Shown: positions 37,044 through 40,381 of the stretch, one piece after another | Layout of the letters: the number at the start of each line of letters is the position of its first letter | Position numbering within the stretch: the stretch's first letter is position 1 | The notes under the pieces: generated by a model | Told to the model about the DNA's origin: nothing | What the model saw: only the letters and a program-made list of their open reading frames with translations | The model's database searches: none | Assembly (NCBI GenBank): GCA_913060575.1 | Contig: CAJXRR010000004.1 | Coordinates: forward strand, 1-40,381 | Source of the DNA: an uncultured Flavobacterium sp. | GTDB taxonomy: Bacteria; Bacteroidota; Bacteroidia; Flavobacteriales; Flavobacteriaceae | Direction: 5' to 3' | Length of the DNA: 40,381 nucleotides | Made by a program: the position numbers and the translations under genes

Positions 37044-39170
37044 TTAATTCTTTACGATCTCTTGTGGAATTCTTAATTTTAACTGACTTAAAACATTTAA
37101 CGCTTCAGAAATATACATGTCTTTAGCTAAATTCTTATGCCATGCATTTCTTTTTTCTTTTAAATCTTGATTCTCGTTAAAAAGAGGAATTTCATATTTA
37201 GGAGAATTAAAAGCCAATCCAGATTCATATTTAAAAACGGAAGAGAATTTTTCAGCAAATTTTTCTCTTTGCTTTAAATCTTCACTGTACTGATTGTAGT
37301 TTAAAGAATAGGTAGAATCGTCTTGTTCTTTTTTTAACCATTTCGCATATTCATCAATCAATTGAAATTTAGGGTCTTTATTAATTCTTTCTACACTCTT
37401 AGTAACAACATCGGAGAAGTTGCTGTAAGAATTTACTTGGTTATAGTTTGCTTTTGCAACTTTATCCCATTTTAAAGCACCTTCAATATCACGTTCTCCA
37501 TACTTCATATAGCTAAACCTTGTTGGCATTGCGATATCAGAATAAACACCTTCAACCTGGGTAGATCCACCATTAATTCTATAGAATTTTTGAATGGTCA
37601 TTTTTATGAAACCCAATTCTTTCTCGTAATTTGGATAAAACTGATTGATAGGTAATATATTTTGAACTGTTCCTTTACCATGTGTTTGATTTCCTCCTAA
37701 AATAACAGCTCGATTGTAATCTTGCATAGCAGCTGCAAAAATTTCAGAAGCAGAAGCAGATAATTCGTTGACTAAAACCACCAAAGAACCACTCCATTGA
37801 ATTTTAGTATCTACATCGTTTTTAATAACAGGCGCTTCTCCTCTATACCTTACTTGTACAATAGGACCTTGATCTACAAACAAACCAGCGATTTTTATAG
37901 CAGTTTCTAAAGAACCACCTCCATTGTTTCTTAAATCGATGATTAAACCTTCAACATTTTCTTCTTTAAGACGATCAATTTCTTGTTCCATGTCTTTAGC
38001 AGAATCTCTAAAATTTTGATCTCCAAAACTGATATAGAATTTTGGTAAATCTATAATGCCATATTTTTTACCATTTTTTTCTACTACAGATGATTTTACA
38101 AAGGTTTCATCTAATTGAACTAAATCTCTTGTGATTGTGATAACTCTGGTAGAGCCATCTAATTTCTTTTTAACTGTTAGAGCAACCTTGGTGTCTTTTG
38201 GGCCTTTAATAAACTTAATAGCATCATCTAAACGCATTCCAACAATATCTACAGGCTCTTCATTTTCTTGAGCAACTTTTAGAATAATATCTCCCTCTTC
38301 TAATTCTGCTTGTTTCCAAGCTGGCCCACCTGAGACAAGTTCTACAACTCGTGTATAAATTCCTTTCTTTTCTAGACGAGCGCCAATTCCTTCTAACTTA
38401 CCAGACATGTCTTGATCAAAACTTTCTTTGATGCTGGGTGCCATATAAGTGGTGTGAGGATCAAAAGCTCCAACTACACTATTTAAAAAAGTAGAAAACC
38501 AATCTCTGTGCTCTAATTCTTCGATACGAATGTATAAATCATCCATAGACTTCATTACTTCAGCTCTTGCTTCTTTTTCTATGGTTGTAAAAGATTTTCT
38601 CTTATAAGATTTATCTTTCTTATGTTTTTCTTCCTCTAAAGATTCTTGATCTTGAATTTTGGAAATAGTTTGTAATTTTAGTTGCTTTCTCCAGTAATCA
38701 ATTAATTGATTTTCAGAAGTAGCATATTCCATTTTCTTATAATCTAAATCAATGATTTCATCTTTCTTATAATTAAATGGTTTTTTTAGGATAGCGCCAT
38801 AATAATTTTTAGCAGTTTTAATCTTATCTAAAAAACGACCATAAACCAAGTTATAAAAAGTAATATCAGACTCTTTTAATTGATTATCGATTTGGTATTT
38901 ATATCTGGAAAATTCTTTGATATCTTTCTCGGTAAAGTATCTTTTTGACGGGTCTAATCCATCAATAAAACTTGTAAATACCGATGCGGAAAAATCATCA
39001 TTTAAATCTTTCTCAACATAATGTCCACGAGTAAGCATATAATTTAAGACAGAAATTAAAACTTTGTCTTTTTCTGGATCTGGACTTTTTTTATCTGTTG
39101 GATTTGCAAAACTGACATTGCTTAAAAGTAAACAAAGTGCTAAAAAGGGGATGAATAGTTTCGTCTTCAT
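37044..39170 (-). CDS. S41 carboxy-terminal-processing (tail-specific) peptidase
   Basis: PDZ domain GDIILKVAQENEEPVDIVGMRLDDAIKFIKGPKDTKVALTV; GLIIDLRNNGGGSLETAI; NELSASASEIFAAAMQDYNRAVILGGNQTHGKGTVQ. Confidence 0.95.
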   Translation of the reverse strand: MKTKLFIPFLALCLLLSNVSFANPTDKKSPDPEKDKVLISVLNYMLTRGHYVEKDLNDDFSASVFTSFIDGLDPSKRYFTEKDIKEFSRYKYQIDNQLKESDITFYNLVYGRFLDKIKTAKNYYGAILKKPFNYKKDEIIDLDYKKMEYATSENQLIDYWRKQLKLQTISKIQDQESLEEEKHKKDKSYKRKSFTTIEKEARAEVMKSMDDLYIRIEELEHRDWFSTFLNSVVGAFDPHTTYMAPSIKESFDQDMSGKLEGIGARLEKKGIYTRVVELVSGGPAWKQAELEEGDIILKVAQENEEPVDIVGMRLDDAIKFIKGPKDTKVALTVKKKLDGSTRVITITRDLVQLDETFVKSSVVEKNGKKYGIIDLPKFYISFGDQNFRDSAKDMEQEIDRLKEENVEGLIIDLRNNGGGSLETAIKIAGLFVDQGPIVQVRYRGEAPVIKNDVDTKIQWSGSLVVLVNELSASASEIFAAAMQDYNRAVILGGNQTHGKGTVQNILPINQFYPNYEKELGFIKMTIQKFYRINGGSTQVEGVYSDIAMPTRFSYMKYGERDIEGALKWDKVAKANYNQVNSYSNFSDVVTKSVERINKDPKFQLIDEYAKWLKKEQDDSTYSLNYNQYSEDLKQREKFAEKFSSVFKYESGLAFNSPKYEIPLFNENQDLKEKRNAWHKNLAKDMYISEALNVLSQLKLRIPQEIVKN

Positions 39171-39471
39171 AAATCTTCTGTAATTTTTTTGTTCTTAATT
39201 TTAATTTCAAAAATGATGATTAGCTAATGTACTAAAATGATGTCAAATAATTGAGATAGATAGTCTTGATTTTCTAGATGCTGTTTGTTCGTTTTTTTAT
39301 TGGTGAATTCTAAATTAACATCTAGTGAATCTTATTTTTATAATTCATTGGTAACTACTAAATGACACTAACACTACAATATTACTTAAAAAACTGTTGA
39401 GACCTTCTTTACAAAATGTTAAAAAAATGTTCGTATAAATTGCCTTACATTTGTGTGAAATCTTACAAAAA

Positions 39472-40245
39472 ATGGCAAAAAAGAGACCTTTAATTTTAGT
39501 AACAAATGATGATGGTATTACTGCTCCTGGTATTAGAGCATTAATTCAAATTATGAATAAAATAGGAGATGTTGTTGTAGTTGCTCCAGACAGACCACAA
39601 AGCGGAATGGGGCATGCAATTACCGTAGATAATGTGTTGCATTGTAACCCAATAACAATAGATGATGGACCGCAAATTGAATACAGTTGCTCTGGTACTC
39701 CTGCAGATTGTGTAAAGATGGCCATAAATGAAATTCTGAACCGCAAACCAGACTTATGCGTTTCTGGAATTAATCATGGAGCTAATTCATCTATTAATGT
39801 TATATACTCTGGAACCATGAGTGCCGCAGTTGAAGCAGGAATTGAAGGAGTTCCAGCCATTGGGTTTTCACTGCTAGATTTTAACTATCAAGCAGATTTT
39901 AAACAAGGAATAGAGTTTGTGAAGAGAATTACACTAAGTGCTCTAAAAAATGGTATTCCAGAAGCAACTGTCTTAAATGTAAATATTCCAAGATTAAAAA
40001 AGGAGCATATAAAAGGGATTAAAATTTGTAGACAAGCCAATGGCTATTGGCGAGAAGACTTTGATAAGCGCAAGAGTCCGTTTGGAAAAGAATATTATTG
40101 GTTATCTGGCGAGTTTGTTAATAAAGACAAAGGAGAAGATACAGATATTTGGGCACTAGAAAATGGTTTCGTTTCTATTGTACCGGTTCAATTTGATTTA
40201 ACAGCTCATCACATGATTCAAAAGCTAAATTCATGGGAATTATAA
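39472..40245 (+). CDS. surE: 5'-nucleotidase SurE
   Basis: ILVTNDDGITAPGIRAL, VVAPDRPQSGMGHAIT, CSGTPADCVKMAI, DLCVSGINHGANSSINVIYSGTMSAAVEAGIEG; start revised to ATG 39472. Confidence 0.96.
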   Translation: MAKKRPLILVTNDDGITAPGIRALIQIMNKIGDVVVVAPDRPQSGMGHAITVDNVLHCNPITIDDGPQIEYSCSGTPADCVKMAINEILNRKPDLCVSGINHGANSSINVIYSGTMSAAVEAGIEGVPAIGFSLLDFNYQADFKQGIEFVKRITLSALKNGIPEATVLNVNIPRLKKEHIKGIKICRQANGYWREDFDKRKSPFGKEYYWLSGEFVNKDKGEDTDIWALENGFVSIVPVQFDLTAHHMIQKLNSWEL

Positions 40246-40381
40246 AAAAAGAAATTTCTATTGGTTTTGTGATTTCTATTCTAGCAACTGCTTGCGGTGT
40301 TTTTTTATACTTACAATACTTTTCTAAATATGGTTTTGAAGAAACAATTCTAATGATACAAAAAGGTAATTTATATGCTCA
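40233..40381 (+). CDS. partial membrane protein of unknown function (runs off window)
   Basis: ATG overlaps surE by 13 bp: MGIIKKEISIGFVISILATACGVFLYLQYFSKYGFEETILMIQKGNLYA... Confidence 0.65.
   Translation, partial: MGIIKKEISIGFVISILATACGVFLYLQYFSKYGFEETILMIQKGNLYA

Overview
AT-rich window with the gene content and regulatory motifs of a marine Flavobacteriaceae-like Bacteroidota chromosome (taxon inferred from gene families, TAnnTTTG promoters and TTG/GTG starts). It looks like mostly ordinary core genome: thyA (5'-truncated), folA, M24 and M49 peptidases, a KirBac-like channel, a MazG-like pyrophosphohydrolase, ilvE, mnmD, ruvC, hemW, a CPA2 antiporter, ade, a BlaI/BlaR1-type pair, an M20 dipeptidase, tRNA-Leu(UAG), an S41 C-terminal-processing peptidase and surE. 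I found no CRISPR array, prophage, transposase, defence island or biosynthetic cluster. I cannot identify a convincing new multi-gene system. The most notable signals are: (1) bases 1-47 are Illumina Nextera P7/i7/Read-2 adapter, not genomic DNA, and create the false 'MYKRQ' N-terminus of thyA; (2) a family of dispersed intergenic hairpins with a conserved loop (GAG-N4/5-TCGA) and variable, covarying stems; (3) a duplicated tRNA-Leu 3' tip plus terminator; (4) a blaI-like promoter whose -33 and -7 boxes each lie inside one of two operator-like dyads; (5) an unlisted 44-aa ORF and a partial ORF overlapping surE. No searches were run. Family names come from motif recognition in the translations.
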